A stretch of 56,984 bases of DNA from an uncultured Campylobacter sp. Its GTDB lineage: Bacteria > Campylobacterota > Campylobacteria > Campylobacterales > Campylobacteraceae. A model generated the notes under the pieces. That model ran no database searches and was not told where the DNA came from. It worked only from the letters and a program-made list of their open reading frames with translations. The stretch is from contig NZ_CAJPRT010000013.1 of NCBI RefSeq assembly GCF_905373215.1, positions 1 through 56,984 on the forward strand, written 5' to 3'. Shown piece after piece: positions 42,862-51,645 of this stretch. Made by a program: the position numbers and the translations under genes. The first letter of the stretch is position 1. Each line of letters starts with the position of its first letter.

Positions 42862-44485
42862 AGAATTTTTGCAAAATCGCCCGATTTATTACAAAAAAAT
42901 CGACTACGAGCGCTTCCCGCAGGCGTATGCCGCCATTAAAGATAAAATTCCGCTCAAAAACGTCATTCAGATCATCGGCACCAATGGCAAGGGCAGCACC
43001 GGGCGGTTTTTGGCTAACGCGATCGCCGCAGCGGGCTTTAGCGTCGGGCACTACACTAGCCCGCACGTTTTTAAACTCAACGAGCGCATCTATCTAGGCG
43101 GACGCATCGCGCAAAGTCCCGTTTCTGCGTTGAATTCCGACGCTTCAAATTTTAAAAACGAGCAAAATTCCGCCTTGGCGTCAAATTTTACGGAAAAACA
43201 AAATTCCGCAAAGATGCAAAATCTTGCGAGCGGAGAAAATTCCGTCTCACAAATTTCTATTTCTAATTTGCAAAATTTCGCCACACAAGATTTTATCGCC
43301 ATGCAGAATTCGCATAGTGAGCAGAATTCTGCCCTGCAAAACTCCGTTTATACCACACAAAATTTTTGTAGCGAGCAGAATTCCATCGCGCAAAATTCGA
43401 CTGATATGCAAAATTCTGCTTCTACACAAAATTTATGGGATTCGCAAGATCTCAAATCACCGTCTGAGCAAAATTTCAAATTCTCGCCGGAGCAAAATTT
43501 TAAATCTCCGCTAAGATCAAATTTTAAATCCACTCAAAGCTCGCTTCCCATTTCGCTAGGTCGTGATGCTACGGATGAGGAGCTTGATTTCGCGCATGAG
43601 TTTTTACAGGCAAACTTGCCCGCGGAGTTTAAAGATAGCCTGTCGTATTTCGAGTATCTCACGCTTGCGGCGGCAGTGCTTTTTAGGGATTGTGATTACT
43701 GCGTGATCGAGGCTGGGATGGGCGGCGAGTTTGACGCTACGTCGAGCTTCGGGCGCATGCTGTCGCTTTTTACACCGATCGGCACCGATCATTTGGGCAT
43801 GCTAGGACAAAATCTAGAGCAGATCGCCCACACCAAGCTCATTACGATGGATAAAGAGGCGATTTTAAGCGACGAGATGAGCGAGGTTCCGCTTCGTATC
43901 GCGCGGCAGATTGCAGAGCAAAAAGGAACTCATTTGAGGTTTGCAGCAGAGCTTTTAAGCAAGAGCGAGCAAGCGCAGATCGCGGAGTTTTGCGCGCACA
44001 ATAATCTGCCTAAATTTCAAATTTCAAATTTAGCTCTAGCGCTTGCCGCGATGAAATTTTTAAATTTGAAATTTGAAATTTCGCAGCTGCCGCCTCTAAA
44101 TTTACGCGGCAGGATGGAAGTTTTGGCGCCTAATTTACGCGTGGATGTCGGACACAACGAGCTTGCAGCACAGCAAGTAGCCCGCGAAATTATCGAAATC
44201 TACGGGGGCAGAAAGATCGTGTTAATTTATAACGCCTTTGCCGATAAAGACGTAGCCGCGGTGCTGCGGACTTTAGCGCCCGTGGTAGAGCGCGTGGAGA
44301 TCTTTAACTACGAGGTTGCGGATCGCGAAATGGCAGCAGAGGCGATAACCCGCGAGCTTGAGGCGCTTAAAATTCCGTATTCGCCGTTTCGCGGCGAGCT
44401 TAAAGCGGACGAGGAGTATTTGGTTTTCGGCTCGTTTCATTTGGTAGAAAATTTCATTTTATGGCTTGAGGCGCGCCGTGGCTAA
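42842..44485 (+). CDS. folC: Folylpolyglutamate synthase/dihydrofolate synthase FolC with a ~150-residue low-complexity insert
   Basis: FolC adds glutamate to folates. Mur-ligase motifs are present: ATP loop IIGTNGKGSTGRFLA, HYTSPHVFKLNERI, VIEAGMGGEFDATSSF and GTDHLGMLG. The TTG at 42842 is preferred as start because AGGGG (42830-42834) is well spaced and the protein then begins like other Campylobacter FolC; an earlier ATG (42782) lies deep in lptE. Length is 547 against roughly 390 in relatives. The surplus is residues about 90-240, made of units like EQNSALQNS and TQNFCSEQNS. The core on both sides is intact. Confidence 0.92.
   Translation: MSGRSIKEFLQNRPIYYKKIDYERFPQAYAAIKDKIPLKNVIQIIGTNGKGSTGRFLANAIAAAGFSVGHYTSPHVFKLNERIYLGGRIAQSPVSALNSDASNFKNEQNSALASNFTEKQNSAKMQNLASGENSVSQISISNLQNFATQDFIAMQNSHSEQNSALQNSVYTTQNFCSEQNSIAQNSTDMQNSASTQNLWDSQDLKSPSEQNFKFSPEQNFKSPLRSNFKSTQSSLPISLGRDATDEELDFAHEFLQANLPAEFKDSLSYFEYLTLAAAVLFRDCDYCVIEAGMGGEFDATSSFGRMLSLFTPIGTDHLGMLGQNLEQIAHTKLITMDKEAILSDEMSEVPLRIARQIAEQKGTHLRFAAELLSKSEQAQIAEFCAHNNLPKFQISNLALALAAMKFLNLKFEISQLPPLNLRGRMEVLAPNLRVDVGHNELAAQQVAREIIEIYGGRKIVLIYNAFADKDVAAVLRTLAPVVERVEIFNYEVADREMAAEAITRELEALKIPYSPFRGELKADEEYLVFGSFHLVENFILWLEARRG
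43109..43561 (+). repeat. RAATTY-built low-complexity insert inside folC
   Basis: By eye about 20 RAATTY hexamers in 453 bases (chance about 0.4), mainly CAAAATTCC, GCAGAATTC and CAAATTTTA, every 15-30 bases and read in one phase as Gln-Asn-Ser or Asn-Phe. The densest cluster in the window. Confidence 0.9.
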
Positions 44486-45371
44486 AACTAAACTCACCCT
44501 AAGCGATCACTTTGGCACCAAGACGCTGTATTTCGGCGAAAATTTTAGATTTCAACTTAAAATTTTATCTGCGTTTTTTGTAATTTTTCTGCTCGTTCTG
44601 TTTTTTGCGATCTTTAAACTCGCGAGCGATCGCTCAAATTTAAAGGAGCTAAACAAAACCCTCTACGCCGAAAATCTCGCGCTTAAAGAGCAAAATATCG
44701 CGCTTGAGGGCAAAAACGAGGAGGTACTTGCCAAGCTGGACGGACGCGAGGACGATGGAGGCGGGCTGGATAGTGATATCCAGGTAATGCTTGCGATGAA
44801 TGAGATGAAAAAGGAGCGCAAAAAGGGCTCCGGCGCGCATATCGCAGCTAGCGAAAAAACGGCGAGCGCGATTCTTAGCGCTGTGCCTAATGGACTTCCG
44901 ATGCAGTATCGCGGCGTAACTAGCCCTTTTGGGATGCGTACTCATCCAATCAGCGGCGTTATGAGAATGCACCACGGCATCGACTTGCGAGCGAGTGAGG
45001 GCACTCCGGTGTTTGCGACGGCAGAGGGCTTTGTGCAGTTTGCAGGTGGCAGCGGTAGTGGATATGGAATTTTAGTGATTCTATCGCACAATTACGGCTT
45101 TGAGACCCGCTACGGCCACCTTAGCTCCGCGGTCGTAACGCCGGGTTCTTGGGTTAAAAAGGGCGATCTTATCGGCTATAGCGGCAACACCGGCTACAGC
45201 ACCGGCCCGCACCTGCATTACGAAGTTAGGTTTTTGGCTCAAAGCGTCGATCCTGCAAATTTTATGAGCTGGAACGCGCAGAATTTCAAAAATATCTCGA
45301 CCTTGGAGCCTAACGTATCGTGGCAGGAGATCGCAAACGTCGTGCAGCACCAGATCGAAAGGTTTAAATAA
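44478..45371 (+). CDS. M23 peptidoglycan DD-endopeptidase, cell-shape type
   Basis: A 297-residue protein with an N-terminal membrane anchor (about 28-50), a coiled coil (about 55-85) and a catalytically complete M23 domain: HHGIDLR (HxxxD), YGHLS and HLHYEV. It resembles the Helicobacter/Campylobacter endopeptidases that trim crosslinks to give helical shape (Csd1/Csd2/Pgp3 type). GTG 44478 is chosen because GAGG precedes it by six bases; an upstream TTG at 44466 has none. It overlaps folC and abuts mfd (TAATG). Confidence 0.9.
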   Translation: MAKTKLTLSDHFGTKTLYFGENFRFQLKILSAFFVIFLLVLFFAIFKLASDRSNLKELNKTLYAENLALKEQNIALEGKNEEVLAKLDGREDDGGGLDSDIQVMLAMNEMKKERKKGSGAHIAASEKTASAILSAVPNGLPMQYRGVTSPFGMRTHPISGVMRMHHGIDLRASEGTPVFATAEGFVQFAGGSGSGYGILVILSHNYGFETRYGHLSSAVVTPGSWVKKGDLIGYSGNTGYSTGPHLHYEVRFLAQSVDPANFMSWNAQNFKNISTLEPNVSWQEIANVVQHQIERFK

Positions 45372-48331
45372 TGCAGGCCGAGGTTTACGAATATTTTTTG
45401 CAAAACCAAAAAGAGCTTTTGATCTGCGAGGATGAAAAGGAAGCAGCGGCGTGTGAGCAGGTGCTTAAATTTATGGGCTATGCGGCCTTTTGCCTGCCCG
45501 ATTTTAGAGCGAGTTTCGGCGAGGATCTACGTAGCTACATGGGTGAGCTAGCAGGCATCAGCACCGCTCTTAGCGCGTTTTATAAAGCAAGCGGCAAAAA
45601 AATTTTAATCTCGCCGGTTCGCACGATCTTAAACAAACTCCCCGCCGCAAACCATCTGCGCCCGTTAAATATAAAATTTGGAAGCGAATTAAACTTAAGC
45701 GAACTGAAAGAGGAAATTTTACGCCTGGGATACGACGTGCGCGACATCGTCGAAAGCATGGGCGAGGTAAGCTTCCGTGGCGAGATCATCGATGTTTTTT
45801 CGGTAGGAAGCGAAAGCGCGGTTAGAATTCTACTCGACGGCGAGACGGTCGAGAGTATCAGGCGCTTTGATGTCGCGACGCAAAAAAGCGAAAAAGATGA
45901 GCTTGCGCAAGCCGAGATAGCGCCGTTTTTAGCAAATTTAAGCGAGAACGAGTTTGAGAGCGTGAGCGAAAAGATATCGCGCGCAGATAGCGACGCGTTA
46001 ACGCGTGATCTGGGCTCGCTCGGGTTTTGGTTCATCGAGGGCTTCGTCGATTACGTGAGCGCGTTTGATTGCGTCTTGCTGCATGAGATCAAAAAGGATG
46101 AAATTTTTTCTGAGCGCAATTTGGATTTTTTAGACGCGATCGAGGTACTGCCCGCGGCGCGTAAATTTAAAGACCTCGCGGTGACGCCGTCGCAGGAATT
46201 TTTTGAATTTCACCGCAGCGATGCTATCACGCTGATCGCGCGAAACGACGCGCTGCTCGCGCCGTTTGATCTTGGTGGATTTAGCAATATCGAAATTTTA
46301 CGCGAGGATTTCGTCGTAAATTTAATAAGCACTGAGCGGATCATCCTTTCGCTAAACAAAGCGGTGCCTAAAAAGCGCGTGCGAAGATCGAGCCTAGCTC
46401 TGGATGAGCTAAACGTGGGCGATTTTGTCGTGCACGAAGATCATGGTATCGCTAAATTTAACGGGCTTGAGCTCATAGAGGTGATGGGGCGCAGCAAGGA
46501 GTTCGTATCTCTGCTCTACGAGGGCGGCGACAAGCTGCTGCTGCCGGTCGAGTATCTAAATAAGATCGATCGCTACGTCGCAAGCGGCGGCGCGGTGAGC
46601 TTGGATCATCTGGGCAGGGCGAGCTTTTCAAAAATTAAAGAGCGAGTGCGCGAAAAGCTCTTTGCGATCGCTTCAAAGATCATCGCGCTGGCGGCAAAGC
46701 GCGAGCTGGTGCGAGGGCTCGTCATCAAAAATGAAAGCGCAGATTATGCGAAATTTTTAAGCGCAAGCGGCTTTAGCTACACGAGCGATCAGCAAAAGGC
46801 GGTGGGCGCGATTTTGGCGGATCTGCAAAGCGGCAAGGTGATGGACCGCCTACTTAGCGGCGACGTGGGCTTTGGAAAGACCGAGGTTGCGATGAATGCG
46901 ATTTTTGCCTGCATTCGCAGCGGGCATTCGGTGCTGTTTTTCGTGCCTACGACGCTGCTTAGCTCTCAGCATTACGCCACGCTTAGCGAGCGCTTTAAGG
47001 AGTTTGAAATTCCTGTTTTCAAGCTCGATCGCTTCAGTAGCGCGAGGCAAAAAAGTGAAATTTTAAAGCGCCTGCAAGGCGGCGAAGCGATCGTCGTGGT
47101 CGGCACGCACTCGCTTTTAAATTTAAACCCCGCAAATTTAGGGCTTATAATCATTGATGAGGAGCATAAATTCGGCGTTAAGCAAAAGGAGCGGCTCAAA
47201 GAGAAAAGCGCCGCTTCGCACCTGCTTAGTATGTCCGCGACGCCGATACCGCGCAGTCTAAATATGGCGCTAAGCTCGATTAAAAGCTATTCCACGCTGC
47301 TTAGCCCGCCGCAGGATCGCCTGGACGTGCGCACCTTCGTCAAGCAGTGGGACGAAAAGATCATAAAAGAGGCGATCTCGCGCGAGCTGCGACGCGGCGG
47401 GCAGATTTTTTACGTCCACAACCACATCGCGACGATGCAAAGCGCCGAAAAGAAGCTGCTTGAAATTTTGCCGAGCCTTAAAATTTTAATTTTGCACTCC
47501 AAGATTGACGCTAAAACTACGGAGGATGAAATTTTAAAATTTGTAGCGGGCGAATACGATCTGCTACTTTGCACCAGCATCGTAGGAAGCGGCATTCATA
47601 TGCCGCGCGTAAATACGATCATCGTCGAAAACGCGGATAAATTCGGTATCGCCGATCTGCACCAGCTGCGCGGCCGCGTCGGGCGCAGCAACAAACAGGG
47701 CTTTTGTTACTTTTTGATCGAGGATAAAACCGCCCTTACGCAGGACGCGCTAAAGCGGCTCGTAGCGCTTGAGAGCAACTCATTTTTGGGTAGCGGTTCG
47801 GTGCTAGCGTATCACGATCTGGAGATTCGCGGCGGCGGAAACCTGCTCGGAGAGGCACAGAGCGGGCATATCGAAGCGATCGGCTACTCGCTTTATCTAA
47901 AAATGCTCGAAGAGGAGATCGGCAAGCTGCTAAGCAGAAAGAGTGCCGCTGCGAGCGTGGAGCTTAAAATTTCGGTAAACGCCTTTTTAAACTCGGGATT
48001 TATCAGAGAGGATCGCCTGCGCCTGGATCTTTACAGGCGGCTTAGCAAGTGCTCCGAGGCGAGCGAAGTGCTTGAAATTTTCGGCGAGATCGAGGACCGC
48101 TTCGGGCGCGCGGACGTCTACACCAAGCAATTCATCGACGTGATGATGATTAAGGTTTTGGCTACGAAGCTTGGCTTGCGCGTGATTTCGAGCATGGATG
48201 AAAATATCTTTATCACCCTCGCAAACGGCGATAAGGTGCGATTAAAGGCGCAGACGCGCGACGATGACGACGTGATAAGCGAAATTTTAATCTATCTGCG
48301 AAGGGAGCTAAAAAATGCGAACTTGCGATGA
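45371..48331 (+). CDS. mfd: Transcription-repair coupling factor Mfd
   Basis: A 986-residue DNA translocase that removes RNA polymerase stalled at lesions and recruits UvrA. It has a degenerate UvrB-like N-terminal half, a CarD-like RNA-polymerase-interaction domain (about 350-420, LNVGDFVVHEDHGIAKF), a helicase core with Walker A GDVGFGKTEVAM and DEEH, and a C-terminal TRCF domain (about 860-970). The N-terminal part is shorter than in E. coli (1,148 residues), as usual in Epsilonproteobacteria. The ATG overlaps the stop of the M23 gene by one base. Confidence 0.96.
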   Translation: MQAEVYEYFLQNQKELLICEDEKEAAACEQVLKFMGYAAFCLPDFRASFGEDLRSYMGELAGISTALSAFYKASGKKILISPVRTILNKLPAANHLRPLNIKFGSELNLSELKEEILRLGYDVRDIVESMGEVSFRGEIIDVFSVGSESAVRILLDGETVESIRRFDVATQKSEKDELAQAEIAPFLANLSENEFESVSEKISRADSDALTRDLGSLGFWFIEGFVDYVSAFDCVLLHEIKKDEIFSERNLDFLDAIEVLPAARKFKDLAVTPSQEFFEFHRSDAITLIARNDALLAPFDLGGFSNIEILREDFVVNLISTERIILSLNKAVPKKRVRRSSLALDELNVGDFVVHEDHGIAKFNGLELIEVMGRSKEFVSLLYEGGDKLLLPVEYLNKIDRYVASGGAVSLDHLGRASFSKIKERVREKLFAIASKIIALAAKRELVRGLVIKNESADYAKFLSASGFSYTSDQQKAVGAILADLQSGKVMDRLLSGDVGFGKTEVAMNAIFACIRSGHSVLFFVPTTLLSSQHYATLSERFKEFEIPVFKLDRFSSARQKSEILKRLQGGEAIVVVGTHSLLNLNPANLGLIIIDEEHKFGVKQKERLKEKSAASHLLSMSATPIPRSLNMALSSIKSYSTLLSPPQDRLDVRTFVKQWDEKIIKEAISRELRRGGQIFYVHNHIATMQSAEKKLLEILPSLKILILHSKIDAKTTEDEILKFVAGEYDLLLCTSIVGSGIHMPRVNTIIVENADKFGIADLHQLRGRVGRSNKQGFCYFLIEDKTALTQDALKRLVALESNSFLGSGSVLAYHDLEIRGGGNLLGEAQSGHIEAIGYSLYLKMLEEEIGKLLSRKSAAASVELKISVNAFLNSGFIREDRLRLDLYRRLSKCSEASEVLEIFGEIEDRFGRADVYTKQFIDVMMIKVLATKLGLRVISSMDENIFITLANGDKVRLKAQTRDDDDVISEILIYLRRELKNANLR

Positions 48332-49298
48332 AAATATCAAAAAAAGCGTGAGCAAAAGCAGAAGCGAAGAGTTAAATTTAGACGCGGCAAGCGGTTTAAA
48401 TTTAGCGCCGCAAGCCGTCCTAAAAAGCGTGCAGAGCGCCGCCGGCGAGCAAATTTATTTCAGCGATTTTAGCGCGATTGATTGGCGCGCTGTGCAGGTC
48501 GCCGTCTTTCGCGCAAATAAAAAGGCGCTAAAGATTGTCCGTGATATCGATTTCACGGGTATTGACGCGCTTGTGGGGCTGGAGAGCCAAAAATCGGCTC
48601 TTATAAAAAACACTGACGCCTTCCTGCGCGGCGCAAGCGCCAACCACGCACTACTATGGGGCGAGAGCGGCTGCGGCAAATCAAGCCTTGCAAAAGCGGT
48701 TTTTTCTAAATTTATCCCGCAAGGCCTTAAGATCATCGAGATCGGTAGGGACGATCTGAGTTGTCTCATGGATATAATCGACGCGATCCGCGAAACAAGC
48801 TTTAAATTTATCATCTTTTGCGATGATTTGAGCTTTGAGCTCGGCGAGAGCGGCTACAAGCACCTAAAGCCTCTGCTAGAGGGCTCGCTGGAGCGCGCGC
48901 CGCGCAACGTGCTGATGTATGCGACGTCCAACCGCCGCCACATCGTAGGCGAATGCGCAAGCGACAACGACGTCGCGCAGATCAGTCGCGGCGAGCTGCA
49001 CCTAAGCGATGCGGCGAACGAGCGAATCAGCCTGAGCGAGCGCTTCGGACTGCAGCTAAGCTTTTACGGCGGGAGCATGCGGGAGTATTTAGGGATCGTA
49101 GATGCCTATTTTGCGGCTGCGCAAGGTATGAGCGCGGCGGAATTTCGCTTGAGTTTTGCTGCAAATTTAGATGAGCTGCACGCAAAGGCAAGAGAGTTTG
49201 CGATGCTTCGCGCAAGTCGCAGCGGCCGCGCGGCAAAGCAGTTTTTCTTGAGCTTTGGCGAGGAATTTTTTGCAAATTTAAAAGGCGGCGGCAGATGA
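48315..49298 (+). CDS. DUF815 family ATPase
   Basis: A 327-residue P-loop ATPase with Walker A WGESGCGKSSLAKA, Walker B FIIFCDDLSFE and TSNRRHIV, typical of the DUF815 family of AAA-like proteins next to mfd in Campylobacter. The cellular role is not established. It starts 17 bases inside mfd. The end, ANLKGGGR, sits on a 10-bp repeat that also precedes the MagIII-like gene. Confidence 0.88.
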   Translation: MRTCDENIKKSVSKSRSEELNLDAASGLNLAPQAVLKSVQSAAGEQIYFSDFSAIDWRAVQVAVFRANKKALKIVRDIDFTGIDALVGLESQKSALIKNTDAFLRGASANHALLWGESGCGKSSLAKAVFSKFIPQGLKIIEIGRDDLSCLMDIIDAIRETSFKFIIFCDDLSFELGESGYKHLKPLLEGSLERAPRNVLMYATSNRRHIVGECASDNDVAQISRGELHLSDAANERISLSERFGLQLSFYGGSMREYLGIVDAYFAAAQGMSAAEFRLSFAANLDELHAKAREFAMLRASRSGRAAKQFFLSFGEEFFANLKGGGR

Positions 49299-49663
49299 AT
49301 ACGGCGCGAGAATTTCAAAATGTCGTAAGCGAGCTTAGTTGCGGCGTAAAGCGGCTTTTGGAGCGAAACAGGGCGGCGGCTGCACTAAAATTTAAAGTTG
49401 CCGCTACGTGCGCGACGATCGTTAAATTTAAGCCTAGCGATGCGTCGAAATTCCTTCTCATCGCAGGTGTCTTGCAAGAACAAACCCCGTTTGCGTCTGT
49501 TTTTGCAACGCATAAATTTCAAATTTTTATGCGTTGCACGGCACTCTTTAAGCGAAATTTAAAAATTATTTCGGCGTATGCATCGCTTGTCGCAAGATGC
49601 GGCGAGGTACGGATTATAGAGCCGAAATTTGATGCCCCCAGCGTCCTTGGAAACGGCAGATGA
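49295..49663 (+). CDS. Doubtful 122-residue ORF within the inserted segment
   Basis: It overlaps the DUF815 gene (ATGA) and the glycosylase gene at its two ends, which would normally argue for a real operon gene. However, it has no ribosome-binding site, no recognised domain, and a composition (ALKFKVAATCATIVKFKPSD) typical of translated RAATTY repeats. A 13-bp hairpin lies in its middle. It may be an open frame created by insertion rather than an old gene. Confidence 0.35.
   Translation: MNTAREFQNVVSELSCGVKRLLERNRAAAALKFKVAATCATIVKFKPSDASKFLLIAGVLQEQTPFASVFATHKFQIFMRCTALFKRNLKIISAYASLVARCGEVRIIEPKFDAPSVLGNGR
49504..49538. repeat. Perfect 13-bp inverted repeat
   Basis: TGCAACGCATAAA (49504-49516) and TTTATGCGTTGCA (49526-49538) flank TTTCAAATT. 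It is the strongest hairpin noticed in the operon and lies inside the 365-bp segment. Confidence 0.85.
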
Positions 49664-50358
49664 GCGCGACCGAGCTTTTTATCGCGCTTTTTCGCGCCGT
49701 GAAAATCAAGGATTTTCGCTGGTGGCCCGAGTTTGGGAGCTTTGAGGTGGTCGTGGGGGCGATTTTGATCCAAAACACGGCGTGGCGCAATGCCGACGCG
49801 GCACTGCAAAACCTGCGTAATAAGGAGCTTTTGAGCTTAGATGGGATCGCCGGGCTAGATGAAGCGGAGCTTGCGGAGATCATCAAAGTAAGCGGATTTT
49901 ATAATCAAAAGGCTAGACGTCTAAGCTTGCTTTGCAAAGCGATGATCGCGGATTTTGGGGATTTTGAGAGTTTTAAATCGGGCGTTAGCCGCGAGTGGCT
50001 GCTAGCGCGCAAGGGGATCGGCGCGGAGAGCTGCGATGCGATCCTGTGCTATGCGTGTGAGCGCGCGGTGATGGTCGCGGACAGCTACTCGGCGCGGCTG
50101 CTCGGGGCTTTGGGCTATGAGTTTGAAAGCTACGATGAGCTTAGCGCGTGGCTAGGCGAGCTAGAATTTGAGCGGATCTATGAGCTTGTAAATTCTGCTA
50201 ATCTTCCCTGCGATGCGGCGGCAAAAGCAGATAAGCTGGAGAACGAAAACGGCGCATATGCACTATTTCATGGACTCATCGTGGAATTTTGCAAAGCGCA
50301 TTTGAAAGGTAAAATTTTTGATGATTTTGCGATAGAATTTTTTGATAATTTAAAATAA
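49660..50358 (+). CDS. 3-methyladenine DNA glycosylase, MagIII-like (HhH-GPD)
   Basis: A 232-residue base-excision glycosylase of the endonuclease III superfamily. VVVGAILIQNTAWRNADAAL, a helix-hairpin-helix around LLARKGIGAESCDAILCYAC, and an aspartate in VMVADSYSARLL fit the catalytic site. The four-cysteine iron-sulfur loop of Nth is absent, as in H. pylori MagIII, which removes 3-methyladenine. It ends the mfd operon, a sensible partner for repair. Confidence 0.82.
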   Translation: MSATELFIALFRAVKIKDFRWWPEFGSFEVVVGAILIQNTAWRNADAALQNLRNKELLSLDGIAGLDEAELAEIIKVSGFYNQKARRLSLLCKAMIADFGDFESFKSGVSREWLLARKGIGAESCDAILCYACERAVMVADSYSARLLGALGYEFESYDELSAWLGELEFERIYELVNSANLPCDAAAKADKLENENGAYALFHGLIVEFCKAHLKGKIFDDFAIEFFDNLK

Positions 50359-50508
50359 ATCTTAGTCATCTTTGAAGGAAAGAACATTCTATACCATCCA
50401 AGTAACGACAAATAGGTGAATTTATGTATTGTTAAGCGCCGATATAGCAAAATTTAATTAAAATTACGGCGATAAATTTGGTTAAAAAACCGATATTTAG
50501 GGGAGTTT
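50359..50508. other. Intergenic region before the polysaccharide locus
   Basis: 150 bases of AT-rich sequence that separate the repair operon from wecB and presumably hold the wecB promoter. No -10 box stands out clearly. AGGGGAG lies five bases before the wecB ATG. Confidence 0.45.
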
Positions 50509-51645
50509 ATGACGAAAAGAAAAATTTTAATAGTATTTGGAACGCGCCCAGAGGCCATTAAGATGGCTCTGTTGATAAAGGAATTTCAAAAGCGCGCGGA
50601 ATTTGAAGTGAAGGTTTGCGTCACGGCGCAGCACAGGCAGATGCTCGATCAGGTTTTGGAATTCTTTGAGATAAAGCCTGATTTTGATCTAAATTTAATG
50701 AAGCAAGGGCAGGATCTGTACGATATTACGTCTGGTGTTTTACTTGGTATGCGCGATGTATTTAGTGAATATACCCCGGACATCGTGTTTGTGCATGGAG
50801 ATACGACTACTACTTATGCTGTTTCTTTGGCGGCGTATTATCAAAAAATAGATGTTGCTCACGTAGAAGCTGGACTTAGGACGCATAATATCTATTCGCC
50901 GTTTCCTGAAGAGATAAATAGGCAGATGACGGGGCTCATAGCTAAATATCACTTCGCGCCGACTACCGATGCGAGAGACAATCTCTTAAAAGAAGGCAAA
51001 GATTCAAGAAATATAGTTGTTAGTGGCAACACCGTTATAGATGCGCTTTTGTGGACGATAGACAAAATCGAAAACAACGAGCTGCTAAAAAATAAAATTT
51101 TATCCTTTATAAATGCCAAATATAAGCTTAGTGATAGAAAATTTATTCTCGTTACAGGACACAGACGAGAAAATTTCGGAGAAGGCTTTGTTAATATTTG
51201 TGAGGCTTTACGTGAAATAGCGCTAAAAAATGAAAATATCGACATCGTTTACCCCGTGCATCTAAATCCAAATGTAAGAAAGCCTGTGGGAGAAATTTTA
51301 TCGGGCATTCCGAATATATTTTTAATCGATCCGCTAGAGTATGATAGTTTTGTCTATCTTATGAGCAAGTCATATATGATAGTAACAGATAGCGGCGGCA
51401 TCCAGGAGGAGGCGCCGAGCCTATGCAAGCCCGTTTTAGTTATCAGAGAAACTACCGAAAGACCCGAGGGGATAAGGGCAGGATGCGTTAAGCTTATCGG
51501 CACCAAGCGCGAAAATATCATAAAAGAGGTGCAAAAATTATTAAATTTAAAAGATGAATATGATAAAATGAGTAAAAGTACAAGTCCGTATGGCGACGGT
51601 AAAGCTTGTAAAAAAATACTGGAATTTTTAAAAGGAATATTATGA
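50509..51645 (+). CDS. wecB: UDP-N-acetylglucosamine 2-epimerase
   Basis: A 378-residue non-hydrolysing epimerase that converts UDP-GlcNAc to UDP-ManNAc. VFGTRPEAIKMA, the substrate-loop GDTTTTYAVSLAAYYQ, HVEAGLRT, PEEINRQMT and TDSGGIQEEAPSL are all family motifs. Length is normal. First gene of the surface-polysaccharide locus and four bases overlapped by wecC, giving UDP-ManNAcA as precursor. Confidence 0.95.
   Translation: MTKRKILIVFGTRPEAIKMALLIKEFQKRAEFEVKVCVTAQHRQMLDQVLEFFEIKPDFDLNLMKQGQDLYDITSGVLLGMRDVFSEYTPDIVFVHGDTTTTYAVSLAAYYQKIDVAHVEAGLRTHNIYSPFPEEINRQMTGLIAKYHFAPTTDARDNLLKEGKDSRNIVVSGNTVIDALLWTIDKIENNELLKNKILSFINAKYKLSDRKFILVTGHRRENFGEGFVNICEALREIALKNENIDIVYPVHLNPNVRKPVGEILSGIPNIFLIDPLEYDSFVYLMSKSYMIVTDSGGIQEEAPSLCKPVLVIRETTERPEGIRAGCVKLIGTKRENIIKEVQKLLNLKDEYDKMSKSTSPYGDGKACKKILEFLKGIL

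Larger units (their letters stand above)
49289..49663 (+). mobile_element. 365-bp segment bounded by 10-bp direct repeats (putative insertion)
   Basis: CGGCAGATGA occurs at 49289-49298 (stop of the DUF815 gene) and 49654-49663 (start of the glycosylase gene). Removing one copy and the sequence between would leave the two genes overlapping as ATGA, like most genes in this operon. The segment is dense in RAATTY words and holds a perfect 13-bp inverted repeat. It encodes no transposase, so 'inserted segment' is inference. Confidence 0.4.
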
